From: an uncultured bacterium
Lineage (GTDB): Bacteria; Armatimonadota; Zipacnadia; Zipacnadales; Zipacnadaceae
Assembly: GCA_937928475.1 (NCBI GenBank)
Contig: CALFVE010000083.1
Coordinates: forward strand, 1-6,144
Direction: 5' to 3'
DNA length: 6,144 bases
In this document: positions 5,170 to 6,144 of the stretch, one piece after another
Position numbering within the stretch: the stretch's first letter is position 1
How the letters are laid out: every line of letters starts with the position of its first letter
Translations under genes and position numbers: made by a program
The notes under the pieces: model-generated
Database searches by the model: none
What the model was told of the DNA's origin: nothing
What the model saw: only the letters and a program-made list of their open reading frames with translations

Positions 5170-6144
5170 CCCGCCGCTTCCTGCCTGTCTGCTGTCTCCT
5201 GGTGACCCTCGGCGCCGGGACCGGCCGCGTTGGGGCCGAGGCCTGGGACGCCCGCCGCTTTCCCCTCTCCTGCATGCTGGATCTGCGCAGTCGCCTCACC
5301 GCTCCCGCCGGCGCGCGCGGCTTCCTCTTCGTGGGCACCGATGGGCGCTTCTACTTCGCCGACGGCACTCGCGCGCGCTTCTGGGGCATCAATGTCGCCA
5401 AAGACTCCGTCTTTCAACCGCACGAGGTCATTGATGGGGTCACCGACCTCTTCGCCCGCAGTGGCTTCAACCTAGTGCGCCTGCACCACGTGGACGATGT
5501 TGGCGGCCTGCTGCGCCCCGAGCGCATCGGGCTGGCTGAGCGCCTGGATCCCAAGGCGCTCGACGCGCTCGACTACTGGGTCTACGCCTGCAAGCAGCGC
5601 GGGCTCTATGTGTACCTGGATCTGCTCGACTACCGCACCTTCACGGAGAAGGAGGGTGTGCCTAACGGCACAGCGCTAGGGCGGGGCGCCAAGCCGGTGG
5701 CGCTGTTCAACGAAAAACTGATCAGCCTCCAGATGGAGTTTGCCGAGGAGTTGCTCGCGCGCCACGTCAACCCTTATACCGGCCTGCGCTACCGCGACGA
5801 CCCGGCCATCTGCCTGCTGGAGATCTGCGATGAGAACAGCGTGGTGGGCTCCTTCAGCAAGTGGGGCCGCATCCCCTCGCCCTATCGCGAAGAACTCATC
5901 CGGCGCTGGAATTTCTATCTCCGCCGGCGCTACGGAACCACCGCCGCCCTGCAGGCGGCCTGGGGAACAGGCGCCGGCGGGCTGCGTCCCAACGAGAAAT
6001 TGGAGAGCGGCACCGTCGCCCTCCCCGGCGTTTCCCCTGATCTGACCGGCTATCAGGTTCGCGAGGCCGAAGTGCGCCGCTTCGCCGCCAGCCTGGAGCG
6101 GGATTACCTCACTCAGATGGTAACCTTCCTGCGCAATCTGGGCG
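5166..6144 (+). CDS. Exported glycoside hydrolase of the (beta/alpha)8 clan GH-A type, N-terminal part
   Basis: The frame is open from ATG 5166 to the window edge, giving 326 residues of a longer protein. It begins with a signal peptide (MTRR, hydrophobic FLPVCCLLVTLGAGTG, cleavage near VGA-E, residue 24), so the product is secreted or periplasmic. The body matches the start of a TIM-barrel cellulase-like hydrolase: FADGTRARFWGINV (64-77), GFNLVRLHHVD (100-110, Arg105), RGLYVYLDLLDY (145-156), the long spacer HVNPYTGLRYRDDPAICLLEICDENS (200-225) and YREELIRRWNFYLRRRYG (240-257). Glu223 is the candidate acid/base, but the residue before it is Asp222 instead of the usual Asn. The second catalytic Glu lies beyond the edge. 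The start forms ATGA with the previous stop (5166-5169), implying coupling. It probably acts on a beta-glycan; the exact family (GH5-, GH42- or related-like) and substrate cannot be fixed from this part. Confidence 0.88.
   Translation, partial: MTRRFLPVCCLLVTLGAGTGRVGAEAWDARRFPLSCMLDLRSRLTAPAGARGFLFVGTDGRFYFADGTRARFWGINVAKDSVFQPHEVIDGVTDLFARSGFNLVRLHHVDDVGGLLRPERIGLAERLDPKALDALDYWVYACKQRGLYVYLDLLDYRTFTEKEGVPNGTALGRGAKPVALFNEKLISLQMEFAEELLARHVNPYTGLRYRDDPAICLLEICDENSVVGSFSKWGRIPSPYREELIRRWNFYLRRRYGTTAALQAAWGTGAGGLRPNEKLESGTVALPGVSPDLTGYQVREAEVRRFAASLERDYLTQMVTFLRNLG

Noticed and set aside
5111..6045. Several short + strand open frames at the right end (for example 5111-5434, 5497-5679 and 5740-6045).
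   Set aside because: All overlap the continuous frame from 5166 to the window edge, which has a signal peptide and hydrolase motifs and no stop codon.

Overview
The window is strongly GC-rich (judged by eye) and densely coding. All supportable genes lie on the + strand. In order they are: the end of an ECF sigma factor, its likely zinc-finger anti-sigma partner, and a compact run of four overlapping genes. These four are an exported CsgG/FlgT-like protein, a biotin protein ligase, an exported TPR/Ig/polysaccharide deacetylase, and an exported glycoside hydrolase cut by the window edge. There are no RNA genes, CRISPR arrays, insertion sequences or clear terminators, and nothing supportable is encoded on the - strand.

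Region 1 (1-1629) is a regulatory pair. The C-terminal region 4 of an ECF sigma factor is followed after 53 bases by a 458-residue membrane protein. That protein has an N-terminal C/H/C/C zinc-binding anti-sigma domain, one membrane helix, a long Pro/Ala/Gly linker with Gly-Pro-Ala triplets, a beta-rich region, and a C-terminal module resembling the secretin/TonB short N-terminal (STN) fold. This suggests sensing outside the cytoplasm, but the signal is unknown.

Region 2 (1630-1779) is the only sizeable gap. It may hold a promoter, and a weak ECF-like GAAC-N15-GTC pair is visible.

Region 3 (1780-6144) looks like one operon. Junctions are ATGA (2532-2535), a 26-base overlap (3286-3311) and ATGA (5166-5169), so translation is probably coupled. 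Three of the four products carry signal peptides, and two are likely carbohydrate-active enzymes. The theme is therefore envelope or extracellular polysaccharide work, with the cytoplasmic biotin ligase a housekeeping passenger.

The organism is probably a high-GC, envelope-complex bacterium. The glycoside hydrolase type, the TPR-deacetylase fusion and the zinc-finger anti-sigma with a large periplasmic part resemble proteins I associate with Armatimonadota or Planctomycetota-like lineages. That is recollection of family style, not a database result, and confidence in the phylum is low. I see no wholly new system. The most unusual items are the domain combinations in the anti-sigma factor and the deacetylase, and an Asp-Glu where Asn-Glu is expected in the glycoside hydrolase.
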